Shown here: one piece after another, positions 49,655-58,716 of the stretch
Position numbering within the stretch: position 1 is the first letter of the stretch
Layout: each line of letters opens with the position of its first letter
NCBI RefSeq assembly: GCF_015645095.1
Contig: NZ_JADOTW010000020.1
Span: forward strand, 1 to 64,000
Length of the DNA: 64,000 nucleotides
Origin: Halomonas sp. 328
Lineage (GTDB): Bacteria; Pseudomonadota; Gammaproteobacteria; Pseudomonadales; Halomonadaceae
Direction of reading: 5' to 3'
Program-made: the position numbers and the translations under genes
Notes under the pieces: generated by a model
Told to the model about the DNA's origin: nothing
Database searches by the model: none
What the model saw: the letters and a program-made list of their open reading frames with translations, nothing else

Positions 49655-49801
49655 AGAAAGCAGACCGGCGGATCGCCAGCCTTGTCCTGTTCCACCCCAG
49701 CGGCGGCGAGGCCACCGCCATCGCCGTGGAACTGATGGATTGAAGGGAGGCAACCCAGCGGCGGCGCAGCCATCACGATGGCGGTCGAGCTCATCGACTG
49801 A
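49613..49801 (+). repeat. Repeated 3' end of the thiolase gene (three copies)
   Basis: The final 44 bp of the thiolase gene plus stop (49613-49656) recur exactly at 49702-49745, again ending in GATTGAAG. A diverged third copy at about 49756-49801 would still encode SGGGAAITMAVELID and a stop. The spacers differ, so this is not a simple tandem array. The third copy resembles another thiolase's C-terminus. Confidence 0.85.
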
Positions 49802-50052
49802 TGGGGGCTTCCCCCATCGAGACCCCGTCGGGCGGCCTGTAGGCCGCCCGACGGCATTCGGGGCAGGCCGAGGAAAGCGCCTGCCCCATTGGGGTAGCAA
49901 GCAATAGGTATCGCCCCTACAGGACCAAGGGTGCCATCACGGCAAACCTCGCGTCGTCACAAGAGCGCATCGCACCGGCGATGCTATCCGCCGAATGCCC
50001 GGAAAAGCCTGCTAGGGTAGACGGATCCCCCACCGCATTAGGAACCATCATT
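49655..50052 (+). other. Non-coding gap after the thiolase
   Basis: Besides the repeated thiolase ends and the hairpin at 49825-49854, this 398-bp gap shows no gene. The last part (49860-50050) should hold the promoter for the flavin reductase; no convincing boxes were found. Confidence 0.5.
49825..49854. terminator. Strong hairpin after the thiolase region
   Basis: CCGTCGGGCGGCC-tgta-GGCCGCCCGACGG is a perfect 13-bp stem. There is no T-run, but it is the only stem in the gap and likely ends thiolase transcription. Confidence 0.6.
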
Positions 50053-50730
50053 ATGCCCCATTACCTGGTCTTTCTCGGCTCGGCCCGGGAGAGCACACCG
50101 CCGGCCCCCGCCCGACTCGGCTTGCGGGTGGCTCGCGCTTGCGTCCGGTTACTGGAGGCCAATGGCGCCAGCGTGGAGCTGATCGATCCGCTGGACCTCG
50201 AGCTCGGCGCCGTCTTCAAGCCGCACTTCGCCTATGCGAGATCGAAGGTGCCCGCGCCCCTGGAGGCCCTGGCCGGGAAGATCGCGGCCGCCGATGGCTA
50301 CGTGATGGTCAGCCCCGAGTACAACCACGCCATGAGCCCGGCGCTCTCGCACCTGCTCAACCACTTCGGCAGCTCGCTATTCGCCTTCAAGCCCAGCGCC
50401 ATCGTCACCTATTCGGCGGGCCAGTGGGGGGGCGCCCGGGCGGCGGTGTCCATGCGCAGCTTCCTCGCGGAGCTCGGCTGCCTGCCGGTCTCGGCGATGA
50501 TTCATGTCCCCAAGGCCCAGGAAGCGTTAGATGACGATGGCCGCTTTCGCGAGGCCCCGGATCGCTGGGCCGGCTACTTCGGACGCACCCTCGGCCAGCT
50601 CGACTGGTGGGCCGAGGCCGCCGCCACCCATCGCCTGAGGCAGGATCCCCGCGAGGTCTCGCCGGCTTTCCTGCGCGCCCCGGATCAGCGCAACGCGCCG
50701 GCCGCCGGGGAAGCCCGGGAGCAGGAGTGA
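50053..50730 (+). CDS. NAD(P)H-dependent FMN reductase-like flavoprotein
   Basis: A 225-residue flavodoxin-fold protein. LVFLGSARESTPPAPARLG binds FMN phosphate, VSPEYNHAMSPALSHLLNHF is the hallmark second block, and YSAGQWGGARAAVSMR follows. Such proteins reduce flavin, quinones or azo dyes. The frame is open from 49981, but ATG 50053 gives the normal N-terminus. The C-terminal 30 residues are extra compared with the core fold. Confidence 0.88.
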   Translation: MPHYLVFLGSARESTPPAPARLGLRVARACVRLLEANGASVELIDPLDLELGAVFKPHFAYARSKVPAPLEALAGKIAAADGYVMVSPEYNHAMSPALSHLLNHFGSSLFAFKPSAIVTYSAGQWGGARAAVSMRSFLAELGCLPVSAMIHVPKAQEALDDDGRFREAPDRWAGYFGRTLGQLDWWAEAAATHRLRQDPREVSPAFLRAPDQRNAPAAGEAREQE

Positions 50731-50852
50731 CTTCCCAACCATTCGTTCGGGGGTCGGGCAGGCATGGGCGACATCTTTCGATGGCCACGCCAGTCCAGGG
50801 GGCCGATCACCATCATGAGGGTGAACCGGCGCCCGCCATCAGGCGGGCGCCC

Positions 50853-51656
50853 TTATTTCCGCGGCGGCGCCAGGCGGTCCAGGCGCAGCCGCTCCCGGGA
50901 GTCGAACAGCCGCCGGCTGCCCGCCGCCACCGCCGCCAGGGCGCCGAAGCCGGTGCCCAGGGCGATGGCGAACATGATCAGGATCTGGTACTTCACCGCC
51001 AGTCCCGGTGCCGTGCCGGCCAGGATCTGCCCGGTCATCATCCCCGGCAGGCTGACCAGCCCCGCCGCCGCCATGCCGTTGATGGTGGGCATCAGGCCAC
51101 TGCGCATGGCCTCGCGGCGAATATCGCCGATCGCCTCCTGCCAGGGCTGACCCAGCATCAGGCGATTCTCGATCACGCCCCGCTGGCGCCAGGCGCTCTC
51201 GGTGAGCCGGTCCAGGGCCAGGGCGACCCCGGTCATGGTATTGCCCAGCAGCATGCCCAGTAGTGGAATGGCGTACTGGGGCCGGTACCAGGGGTCGGGG
51301 CCGATGATCACCGTCAAGGTCAGGACGGTCACGGCGAAGGAAGAGAGGAACATCGCCAGGGTGCCGATGCCGAAGGCCCAGCCGCCGCGCAGCCGGCGCT
51401 GCTGGCGGGCCATCACTTCGCGCCCGGCGATCAGCAGCATGGCCAGGGCCATCAGGGCGACCCACAGCAGGCGCTCGGCGGCGAACAGCGCCTCCAGCAC
51501 CAGGCCGATCAGCGCCAGCTGCACCACGGTGCGGGTGGCGGCGATCAGCAGACTGCGCCCGACCCCCAGGCGCATGGCCGCCGTGCAACCGGCCAGTGCC
51601 ACCACCATGACGGCGGCCAGGGCCAGTTGCCACCAGCTCAGGGCGATCACGTCCAT
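50853..51656 (-). CDS. FetB/YbbM-like ABC exporter permease (UPF0014)
   Basis: A 267-residue membrane protein of the UPF0014/FetB family: GVGRSLLIAATRTVVQLALIG at the N-terminus, PLLGMLLGNTMTGVALALDRL in the middle and SGLMPTINGMAAAGLVSLPGMMTGQILAG near the end. In E. coli FetAB helps iron homeostasis and peroxide resistance. The start is ATG 51656, overlapping the ATPase gene by 10 nt. Confidence 0.9.
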   Translation of the reverse strand: MDVIALSWWQLALAAVMVVALAGCTAAMRLGVGRSLLIAATRTVVQLALIGLVLEALFAAERLLWVALMALAMLLIAGREVMARQQRRLRGGWAFGIGTLAMFLSSFAVTVLTLTVIIGPDPWYRPQYAIPLLGMLLGNTMTGVALALDRLTESAWRQRGVIENRLMLGQPWQEAIGDIRREAMRSGLMPTINGMAAAGLVSLPGMMTGQILAGTAPGLAVKYQILIMFAIALGTGFGALAAVAAGSRRLFDSRERLRLDRLAPPRK

Positions 51657-52282
51657 GGGCGGGGCTCCCTCTCGACCAGCCGCTGGCCCTCGATCTGCCA
51701 GTGGCGATGCGCTACCCGGCGAATCTGTTCCCGGTCGTGAGCCACCCAGAGGGTCGGCCAGCCCCGTTGCCGCAGGCGCTCGCTCAACCAGGCCTCTACC
51801 GCCCGGGTCGTGGCCTCGTCCAGGTTGGCGGTGGGTTCGTCCAGCAGCAACGCCCCGGGCTCGCCAGGGTGTTGATCCAATACCGTGATGGCACGCAGCA
51901 GCGCCAGGCGCTGCTTCTCCCCCGAGGAGAGCCGGGCCACCTCCCACTCCAACACCCCGGCCGTGAAGCCCAGGGCGGCGAGGTCCGCCTCGGCGGGCGG
52001 CGTCACCAGGTGCTCGCCGACCCACTCCGCCCACCAGTGACTCTCGGCGGGTACCAGCATCACCCGGGCCCGCCATTGGTGGGCCGGTAGCGACGCGCAT
52101 GGTGTCTCCCCCAGCCAGGCCTCGCCCTTATGGGGCTCCAGGTCGGCGATGGCCCGCAGCAGCCGGCTCTTGCCGCTGCCGCTGGCCCCGGAGAGGCAGA
52201 CGACCTCGCCGGGAACCAGGGTCAGACCCACGCCCCGCAGGGCGCCAATGCTCAGGGCCTCGAGTCTCAGGGCCGCGCCCAT
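51647..52282 (-). CDS. FetA-like ABC transporter ATP-binding protein
   Basis: A 211-residue short ABC ATPase with SGASGSGKSRLL (Walker A, about 31-42), LSSGEKQRLALLRA, LLLDEPTANLDE and VAHDREQI. It precedes and overlaps the FetB-like permease, forming a two-gene exporter as in fetAB. Substrate probably iron, by family. Confidence 0.88.
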   Translation of the reverse strand: MGAALRLEALSIGALRGVGLTLVPGEVVCLSGASGSGKSRLLRAIADLEPHKGEAWLGETPCASLPAHQWRARVMLVPAESHWWAEWVGEHLVTPPAEADLAALGFTAGVLEWEVARLSSGEKQRLALLRAITVLDQHPGEPGALLLDEPTANLDEATTRAVEAWLSERLRQRGWPTLWVAHDREQIRRVAHRHWQIEGQRLVEREPRPWT

Positions 52283-52365
52283 ATCACCTCCCTCTCATCC
52301 ATGATGGCCACTCATCCTACCCCGGCTCGCGAGCCGGCGCTGCCACGGCCGGGCCCCAACGGTTT

Positions 52366-52387
52366 ACATATGTGCTTATGCGTATAT
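52366..52387 (+). promoter_or_regulatory. Candidate ArsR operator before acr3
   Basis: ACATATG at 52366-52372 and GTATAT at 52382-52387 form an imperfect AT-rich dyad in GC-rich DNA, about 50 bp before acr3. A related CATATG pair precedes the gapdh gene. Assignment to ArsR is by position only. Confidence 0.4.
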
Positions 52388-52433
52388 CATCAAGCGAAAC
52401 GCCCTCGATCCACGCCTTGCTGCGGAGCCTCCC

Positions 52434-53507
52434 ATGCCCCCATCCACGAGTTCTCACGCCCCCAGTACCGCCGAAGGCATGGGGCGATTCGAGCGCTTCC
52501 TCTCGGTCTGGGTGGCCCTGGCCATCGTCGCCGGGGTACTGCTCGGCCAGTTCGCCCCGGCGGTACCCGAGACCCTGTCGCGCTTCGAGGTCGCCCAGGT
52601 CTCGATCCCGGTGGCGGTGCTGATCTGGGCGATGATCTTTCCGATGATGGCACAGATCGACTTTGCCGCCGTACTCGGCGTGCGCCGCCAACCCAAGGGG
52701 CTGGTCATCACCACCACGGTGAACTGGCTGATCAAGCCCTTCAGCATGTTCGCCATCGCCTGGTTCTTCCTGATGGTGGTGTTCCGCCCCTTCATTCCCG
52801 AGGAGCTCGCCAGCCAGTACCTGGCCGGCGCCATCCTGCTGGGGGCCGCCCCCTGCACCGCCATGGTCTTCGTGTGGAGCACCCTGACCCGGGGCGATGC
52901 CGCCTACACCCTGGTGCAGGTGTCCCTCAACGACCTGATCATGCTGTTCGCCTTCGCCCCCATCGTGGTGCTACTGCTCGGTATCTCCAATATTCAGGTG
53001 CCCTGGGATACCGTGGTGCTATCGGTGGTGCTGTATATCGTGATACCGCTGACCGCCGGCGTCCTGACCCGGCGCATCCTGGTCAGGCGCCACGGCAGCG
53101 AGTGGTATGACAACGTCTTTATGAAGCATATTGGCCCGGTGACACCGATTGGGCTGATCATCACCCTGGTGCTGCTGTTCGCCTTCCAGGGCGAGGTCAT
53201 CCTCGCCAACCCGCTGCATATCGTGCTGATCGCCATCCCGCTGATTCTCCAGACCTTCCTGATCTTCTTTATCGCCTACGGCTGGGCCAAGGCCTGGAAG
53301 GTGCCCCACAACGTGGCCGCCCCGGGGGCGATGATCGGTGCCAGCAACTTCTTCGAGCTGGCCGTGGCCGCCGCCATCGCCCTGTTTGGCCTGCAGTCCG
53401 GGGCGGCGCTGGCCACGGTGGTGGGGGTGCTGGTGGAGGTGCCGCTGATGCTGGCCCTGGTGCGCATCGCCAACCAGACCCGGCAGCACTTCCCCAGTGC
53501 CGCCTGA
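52434..53507 (+). CDS. acr3: Arsenite efflux transporter Acr3
   Basis: A 357-residue, ten-helix arsenite permease. Key blocks: AVLIWAMIFPMMAQIDF, NWLIKPFSMFAIAWFFL, GAAPCTAMVFVWSTLTRGDAAYTLVQV with the conserved cysteine, and AAPGAMIGASNFFELAVAAAIALFG. It is plus strand and convergent with arsR. GGAG lies 8 nt before ATG; an in-frame ATG at 52479 is the alternative. It exports As(III). Confidence 0.93.
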   Translation: MPPSTSSHAPSTAEGMGRFERFLSVWVALAIVAGVLLGQFAPAVPETLSRFEVAQVSIPVAVLIWAMIFPMMAQIDFAAVLGVRRQPKGLVITTTVNWLIKPFSMFAIAWFFLMVVFRPFIPEELASQYLAGAILLGAAPCTAMVFVWSTLTRGDAAYTLVQVSLNDLIMLFAFAPIVVLLLGISNIQVPWDTVVLSVVLYIVIPLTAGVLTRRILVRRHGSEWYDNVFMKHIGPVTPIGLIITLVLLFAFQGEVILANPLHIVLIAIPLILQTFLIFFIAYGWAKAWKVPHNVAAPGAMIGASNFFELAVAAAIALFGLQSGAALATVVGVLVEVPLMLALVRIANQTRQHFPSAA

Positions 53508-53564
53508 TCCGGCCCTCGGTCGAGACCGGTGTTAACACCGCGCCGAGGCAGGGCCTGCCGGGTA

Positions 53565-53909
53565 TCAACAGAGCGCCGAACGCCGCTCCGGGCGGTTGCC
53601 CATGCAGCCGAGCCGGGCCTGGAGGGCCGAGAGGCGCGGCCCCTCCCCCGCCTCGGCGGCCTCCAGTACCTGGTGAGCCCAGTCGGGTAGGGTCGCGGCC
53701 AGGCGATAGTAGACCCACTGGCCGTCGCGGCGGTCGCTGAGCAGCTCGCAGGCGCGCAGCTGGGCCAGGTGGCGGGAGACCTTGGGCTGGGAAGCCTCCA
53801 GGGCATGGGTCAGCTCGCAGACGCAGAGCTCCCCCTCCCGGTGGATCAACAGCACCAGCAACAAGCGCGTCTCGTCCCCCAGGCACTTAAACAGACGAAT
53901 GGCTTCCAG
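53565..53909 (-). CDS. arsR: ArsR family repressor with apparent CTG start
   Basis: A 114-residue ArsR. The As(III)-binding CVC motif (about Cys29 and Cys31) is in GELCVCELTHALE, followed by the HTH ASQPKVSRHLAQLR. Homology runs N-terminal of any ATG/GTG/TTG start: the frame begins after TGA, and AGGAGGTGATTT leads straight to CTG at 53909, giving residues (M)EAIRLFKCLGDETR. Starting later at TTG 53864 would delete the first helix. The region around the start is repeated twice more upstream. Downstream of arsJ on the same strand. Confidence 0.85.
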   Translation of the reverse strand: MEAIRLFKCLGDETRLLLVLLIHREGELCVCELTHALEASQPKVSRHLAQLRACELLSDRRDGQWVYYRLAATLPDWAHQVLEAAEAGEGPRLSALQARLGCMGNRPERRSALC

Positions 53910-54106
53910 AAATCACCTCCTTCGAGGGCATCGGGCTCAGGCGGCCCGACATGGCAGGGCCCCCCAGGCACTTAAACAGACGAATGGCTTCCAGGAATCG
54001 CCTCCTTCGAGGGCATCGGGCTCAGGCGGCCCGACATGGCAGGGCCCCCCAGGCACTTAAACAGACGAATGGCTTCCAGAAATCACCTCCTTCGAGGGCA
54101 TCGGGC
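53876..54106 (-). repeat. Triplicated 85-bp unit carrying the arsR start
   Basis: AGGCACTTAAACAGACGAAT recurs at 53881, 53966 and 54051, an exact 85-bp period. Each unit includes the arsR Shine-Dalgarno, CTG start and first ten codons. Units 1 and 3 are identical over this part; unit 2 has two changes near the start. The array spans from the arsR 5' codons to the arsJ stop at 54107. Confidence 0.9.
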
Positions 54107-55324
54107 TCAGGCAGGCTGACGGGGCAGCCCCAGGGCCAGCAGGGCACTGGCCGCCACCAGGGCCGCGGCCACCCACAGGCAGGCGCTGAGCCCGTACTGC
54201 ATATAGAGCCAGCCCGACAGCAGGGTACCGATCAGCCGCCCCATGGCGTTGGCCATGTAGTAGAAGCCCACGTCCATGGAGACCCCGTCGGCCCGGGCAT
54301 AGTGGACGATCAGGTAGCTGTGCCAGCTGGAATTGATGGCGAAGAGCACGCCGAAAGCCAGCAAGCCTAGCACCAGCCAGGAGACCGCTTCCAGCGGCAA
54401 GAGCGCCAGCCCCACCCCGAGCAGGGCCAGCGCCGCCGCCCAGCCGGCGGTGAGGCGGCGCGCCTCGCCATGAATCAGCCGGGTCAGCCGCGGCGCCTGG
54501 GTCTGGACGCCGCCATAGCCGATCACCCAGATCGCCAGCAGGCCGCCCACCGTCCAGTGGCTCCAGCCGTGCTGTTCATGGAGGAAGACCGGCAACGCCA
54601 CCACGAACCAGACGTCCCGGGAGGCGAACAGGCAGAGCCGCGCCGCCGAGAGCACGTTCACCGCCCGCGACTTGGAGAACACCTCGCTGAACCTGGGCTT
54701 GCGCTTGAGCCGCCCCAGGTCGGCCTTGAGCCGCCACAGCGACAGCCCCAGCACGGCCACGAGCATCAGCGCCATGGCCAGCACCGCGCCCTGGAAACCG
54801 ATCAGCGTCAGCAGGGCCCCGCCGAGGAAGAAGCCGGCCCCCTTGAGGGCGTTCTTGGAACCGGTGAGGATCGCCACCCAGCGGTAGAGGGCGCTGCCGG
54901 CATTGGCGCTGTCCTGGGGCACCAGCACCTTGACCGCGCTCTTGGCGCTCATCTTGTTGAGGTCCTTGGCGATCCCCGAGAGCGCCTGGGCGGCCATCAC
55001 CCACACCACGGTGAGCAGCTCCGCCGGCACCAGCAGCATGGCGAGCGCGACGATCTGCAAACCGAGGCCGACGTTCATGGTGCGGTTGAGCCCGAGGCGC
55101 GCCCCCAGCCAGCCCCCCACCAGGTTGGTGACTACCCCGAAGGCCTCGTAGAAGAGGAACAGCAGGGCCACCTCCAGCGGCGAGTAGCCGAGCTGGCTGA
55201 AGTAGAGCACCACCAGCATGCGCAGGGCGCCGTCGGTGAGGGTAAAGGCCCAGTAGTTGCCGGTGATCAGCAGGTACTGGCGCACCTCGAAGGGCAGCGC
55301 CCGCAGCCGGGCGCCCAGGGACAT
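54107..55324 (-). CDS. arsJ: ArsJ, MFS organoarsenical efflux permease
   Basis: A 405-residue, 12-helix major facilitator. The start RALPFEVRQYLLITGNYWAFTLTDGALRMLVVLYF, then KDLNKMSAKSAVKVLVP and TGSKNALKGAGFFLGGALL, is ArsJ-like. ArsJ exports 1-arseno-3-phosphoglycerate made by the partner GAPDH, together detoxifying arsenate. ATG 55324 lies 13 bp past the gapdh stop; an in-frame GTG at 55345 overlaps it. Confidence 0.9.
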   Translation of the reverse strand: MSLGARLRALPFEVRQYLLITGNYWAFTLTDGALRMLVVLYFSQLGYSPLEVALLFLFYEAFGVVTNLVGGWLGARLGLNRTMNVGLGLQIVALAMLLVPAELLTVVWVMAAQALSGIAKDLNKMSAKSAVKVLVPQDSANAGSALYRWVAILTGSKNALKGAGFFLGGALLTLIGFQGAVLAMALMLVAVLGLSLWRLKADLGRLKRKPRFSEVFSKSRAVNVLSAARLCLFASRDVWFVVALPVFLHEQHGWSHWTVGGLLAIWVIGYGGVQTQAPRLTRLIHGEARRLTAGWAAALALLGVGLALLPLEAVSWLVLGLLAFGVLFAINSSWHSYLIVHYARADGVSMDVGFYYMANAMGRLIGTLLSGWLYMQYGLSACLWVAAALVAASALLALGLPRQPA

Positions 55325-55337
55325 GCCCCCTCCCCCA

Positions 55338-56354
55338 CTAACCACGGGCCACCTTGAGGGCCAGCTCGGCGGTGCGGTTGGCGTAGCCCCACTCGTTGTC
55401 GTACCAGGCGTAGAGCTTGAGCTGGGTGCCGTTCACCACCAGGGTCGAGGGCGCATCGACGATGGAGCTGCGCGGGTCGGTGCGGTAATCGATGGAGACC
55501 AGCGGCCGCTCCTCGTAGCCCAGGATACCGGCCAGTTCGCCCTCGGCGGCGGCCTTGAGCGCCCCATTGACCTCCTCGGCGGTGACCTCCCGCGCCAGCT
55601 CGAAGACCATGTCGGTGAGGGAGGCGTTGGCCAGGGGCACCCGCACGGCGTGGCCGTTGAGCTTGCCCGTAAGCTCCGGGAAGATGGCGGTGATCGCCTT
55701 GGCAGAGCCGGTGGTGGTGGGGATCAGGCTCATGCCGCAGGCCCGGGCCCGGCGCAGGTCCTTGTGGGGGGCATCGAGGATGCTCTGGGTATTGGTGATA
55801 TCGTGCACCGTGGTCATGGAGCCGTGGCGGATGCCGTAGGTCTCGTGGATCACCTTGACCACCGGGGCCAGGCAGTTGGTGGTGCAACTGGCGGCGGTGA
55901 CGATACGGTGCGTCGCCGGGTCATAGCGGTCGTCGTTGACCCCCATCACCACATTGAGCACTCCGTCTTCCTTGACCGGGGCACTGACCACCACCCGCGC
56001 CACCCCCTGCTCCAGGTAGGCCTGGAGCTTCTCCGTGGTCTTCATCTTGCCGGAGCACTCGATGGCCACCGCGCAGGTCGACCAGTCGCTGTCGGCCAGC
56101 TCCCGGTTGCCGCTGAAGGGGATCACGTGCCCATCGATGACGATGGCCTCCCCCTCGGCGCGGATGCCCTGCCCCGGGCTCCAGTGCCCATGCACGGAGT
56201 CGAACTCCAGCAGGTGCGCGAAGGTGGCGGCGTCGCCGCCCGGGTCGTTGATCCGGGCGATCGTCACCTCGCCGGTCTCGACCCGCGCCCAGAGCGCCCG
56301 CAGTGTCAGCCGACCGATGCGTCCCAGGCCGTTGATTCCGATAGTCAGTGCCAT
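55338..56354 (-). CDS. Glyceraldehyde-3-phosphate dehydrogenase, arsenic-cluster paralogue
   Basis: A 338-residue GAPDH with the NAD motif [10 protein letters not shown], active-site cysteine in [11 protein letters not shown] (about Cys156), and the C-terminal [12 protein letters not shown]. In this position before arsJ it should form unstable 1-arseno-3-phosphoglycerate from arsenate for export. ATG 56354 is preceded by AAGGAGAAGGG. The frame is open further upstream to 56408 through the candidate operator. Confidence 0.93.
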   Translation of the reverse strand: MALTIGINGLGRIGRLTLRALWARVETGEVTIARINDPGGDAATFAHLLEFDSVHGHWSPGQGIRAEGEAIVIDGHVIPFSGNRELADSDWSTCAVAIECSGKMKTTEKLQAYLEQGVARVVVSAPVKEDGVLNVVMGVNDDRYDPATHRIVTAASCTTNCLAPVVKVIHETYGIRHGSMTTVHDITNTQSILDAPHKDLRRARACGMSLIPTTTGSAKAITAIFPELTGKLNGHAVRVPLANASLTDMVFELAREVTAEEVNGALKAAAEGELAGILGYEERPLVSIDYRTDPRSSIVDAPSTLVVNGTQLKLYAWYDNEWGYANRTAELALKVARG

Positions 56355-56397
56355 CCTACCCTTCTCCTTGACGAGCCCTGCCCGGGGGCAAGGCGCC

Positions 56398-56423
56398 CAT
56401 ATGAACATTCACATTAGCATATG
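56398..56423 (-). promoter_or_regulatory. Candidate ArsR operator before the gapdh-arsJ-arsR unit
   Basis: CATATG at 56398-56403 and again at 56418-56423, 14 bp apart, lie in a short AT-rich promoter region 44 bp before the ATG. Assignment to ArsR is inferred from position and the similar site before acr3. Confidence 0.4.
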
Positions 56424-56432
56424 TATAAAGAC

Positions 56433-56459
56433 AAAAAAGTGACCGTCCAAGCGACGGTC
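56433..56459 (-). terminator. Terminator after pstB
   Basis: GACCGTC-caagc-GACGGTC forms a 7-bp stem, followed on the minus strand by ACTTTTTTG. A second, stronger stem GGCGCCGGCC-ctga-GGCCGGCGCC at about 56473-56496 lies closer to pstB. Confidence 0.8.
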
Positions 56460-56503
56460 AGGCAGCGGTCGGGCGCCGGCCCTGAGGCCGGCGCCAAACG
56501 ACG

Positions 56504-57340
56504 TTAGCCGAAACGGCCGGTGATATAGTCGTGGGTGCGCTGATCGCTGGGGTTGGTGAAGATCTGGTCGGTGGTGTCCACTTCCACCAGATCCCCCATA
56601 TGGAAGAAGGCGGTACGATCCGCGACCCGGGCCGCCTGTTGCATGTTGTGAGTGACCATCACGATGGTGTAGCTGTCGCTGAGCTCATCGATCAACTGCT
56701 CCACCTTGGCGGTGGCGATGGGATCCAGGGCCGAACAGGGCTCGTCCATCAGGATCACCTCGGGGCTGACGGCGATGGTTCGGGCGATGCACAGGCGTTG
56801 CTGCTGGCCCCCGGAGAGGCCGGTACCGGGCTGGTCGAGGCGATCCTTGACCTCCTCCCAGAGGCCGGCCCGGCGCAGGCTGCCTTCGACGATATCGTCC
56901 AGCTCGCTGCGCCGCCTGGCCAGGCCATGCAGCCGCGGCCCGTAGGCGATGTTCTCGTAGATCGACTTGGGGAAGGGGTTGGGCTTCTGGAAGACGATGC
57001 CCACCTGGGCCCGCAGCAGCACCACATCGAGGCTGGGGTCATAGATATCGCTCTCATCCAGCTGCACCCGCCCCTCGACCCGACAACCGGGAATGGTGTC
57101 GTTCATGCGATTGAGGCAACGCAGGAAGGTCGACTTGCCGCAACCGGAGGGGCCAATAAAGGCCACCACCTCGTTCTCGTGAATATCCAGGTCGATGCCG
57201 TGGAGGGCCTCGGTGTCGCCATAGTGCACCTTGACCTGCCGAGCGCGCATCTTGATCCGCTCGCTGGCCTTGCTGGTACGGCTATTGCCGGCCCCCAGGG
57301 GAGTGGGTGTCTCGATTGCCGCTTTTGTTGCCATGTTCAT
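56504..57340 (-). CDS. pstB: Phosphate ABC transporter ATP-binding protein
   Basis: A 278-residue PstB. Walker A is GPSGCGKST with [10 protein letters not shown], then [40 protein letters not shown] and [29 protein letters not shown] site lies before ATG 57340; an in-frame GTG at 57349 overlaps the pstA stop. Last gene of pstSCAB; no phoU follows. Confidence 0.95.
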   Translation of the reverse strand: MNMATKAAIETPTPLGAGNSRTSKASERIKMRARQVKVHYGDTEALHGIDLDIHENEVVAFIGPSGCGKSTFLRCLNRMNDTIPGCRVEGRVQLDESDIYDPSLDVVLLRAQVGIVFQKPNPFPKSIYENIAYGPRLHGLARRRSELDDIVEGSLRRAGLWEEVKDRLDQPGTGLSGGQQQRLCIARTIAVSPEVILMDEPCSALDPIATAKVEQLIDELSDSYTIVMVTHNMQQAARVADRTAFFHMGDLVEVDTTDQIFTNPSDQRTHDYITGRFG

Positions 57341-57342
57341 CG

Positions 57343-58716
57343 TTACCACCTCGTCTCGAATCGCTTGCGCAGCCAGATGGCCAGCGCATTGAGGCTCAGC
57401 ATCAGGCCCAGCAGCACGATGATCGCCGCCGAGGTGCGCGCCTCGAAGAAGTTGCGTAGTTCATTGCCCTGCCACAGGTAGATCTGCACCGGCAGGGCCG
57501 TGGACTGCTCCAGGGGCGTACCCGGCACATTGGCCACGAAGGCATTCATGCCGATCAGCAGCAGCGGCGCGGTCTCGCCCAGGGCCTGGGCGACCCCCAG
57601 GATGGAGCCGGTGAGGATCCCCGGCAGCGCCAGGGGCAGCACATGATGAAAGACCGTCTGTACCCGTGAGGCACCGATGCCCAGCGCCGCCTGACGAATC
57701 GAGCCGGGAATCGAGCGCAGCGCCGCCCGGGTCGCGATGATGATGGTGGGCAGGGTCATCAGGGTCAGTACCAGTCCCCCCACCAGGGGTGCCGAGAGCG
57801 GCAGCCCCAGGTAACCGATGAAGATCGCCGCCCCCAGCAGGCCGAAGACGATGGAGGGCACCGCTGCCAGGTTGTTGATATTGATCTCGATCAGGTCGGT
57901 GAGGCGGTTCCGGGGCGCGAACTCCTCGAGATAGATGGCACTCGCCACGCCCAGGGGCACCGCCAGCAGTATCACCACCAGCATCATGAATAGCGACCCC
58001 ATGAAGGCGCCGGCCAGACCCGCCGAGGCCAGCGAACTACGGGAGTCCGGGTTGAGGAAGAGTGCCGTGCTGAAGGCATTGGTGATCACACCCCGGTCAT
58101 GCAGGGCATCCGCCCAGGCCCGGGTCTGGGCGCTCAACTGCTGCTGATGATCGGGCAGGCTGCGGTCGATATTGCCTTTCAACCAGACATCCACGTTGGC
58201 GCTGGCGAGCAGCTTGAGGGACCGCGTCTGGCCCAGCAGATCGGGGTCCTCGATAAAGCGGTCGCGCAGGGCGAACCGCTCGCCGGAAGCGATCAGGGCG
58301 CGCAGGTCACGGGCCTGACGGGCCTCCACCTCGCCCAGCTCCGCCATCAGGGCGCGATCGAGCAGTTGCTGCCAGTTGACCATCCCCACCTGACCCTGCC
58401 AGGCCAGATGACGCTCGCGGAAGTCGGCCTCGCTTTCGCCGGGGCCCCGCTCGGGCTTGGCCTCGACGCGGATCACCTCGGGATCGAAGTGGACATCCAG
58501 CGTGAAGGTGGCCTGCCAGAAGGCCGGCACGCCACGCATCAGGATGCTGGCGAAGAGAATCGCCACCAGCCCCATGCCGAGGATCACGGCGCCCAGCCCC
58601 AGCCGACGGAAGCGGCGCTCCCGGGCATGGCGGCGCTTCAGCGAGGCCTCGATCAGGTCCCGTCGGCGCGAGTGGTCGACGCTTGCGGAAGTCGGAGTCA
58701 TCGGGACCTCACTCAT
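57343..58716 (-). CDS. pstA: Phosphate ABC transporter permease PstA
   Basis: A 457-residue permease, longer than the E. coli form because of a large N-terminal periplasmic domain (about 60-215) after the first membrane helix. The permease core has the [43 protein letters not shown] loop and [26 protein letters not shown]. It overlaps pstC by 8 nt. ATG 58701 is a possible alternative start. Confidence 0.93.
   Translation of the reverse strand: MSEVPMTPTSASVDHSRRRDLIEASLKRRHARERRFRRLGLGAVILGMGLVAILFASILMRGVPAFWQATFTLDVHFDPEVIRVEAKPERGPGESEADFRERHLAWQGQVGMVNWQQLLDRALMAELGEVEARQARDLRALIASGERFALRDRFIEDPDLLGQTRSLKLLASANVDVWLKGNIDRSLPDHQQQLSAQTRAWADALHDRGVITNAFSTALFLNPDSRSSLASAGLAGAFMGSLFMMLVVILLAVPLGVASAIYLEEFAPRNRLTDLIEININNLAAVPSIVFGLLGAAIFIGYLGLPLSAPLVGGLVLTLMTLPTIIIATRAALRSIPGSIRQAALGIGASRVQTVFHHVLPLALPGILTGSILGVAQALGETAPLLLIGMNAFVANVPGTPLEQSTALPVQIYLWQGNELRNFFEARTSAAIIVLLGLMLSLNALAIWLRKRFETRW

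Noticed and set aside
53876-54106. CRISPR array
   Set aside because: There are only three units in direct tandem without unique spacers, and the unit contains gene sequence.
53782-54370. Plus-strand frames across the arsR repeats
   Set aside because: Their repeated residues come from the 85-bp DNA repeat opposite arsR and arsJ; they lack ribosome sites.
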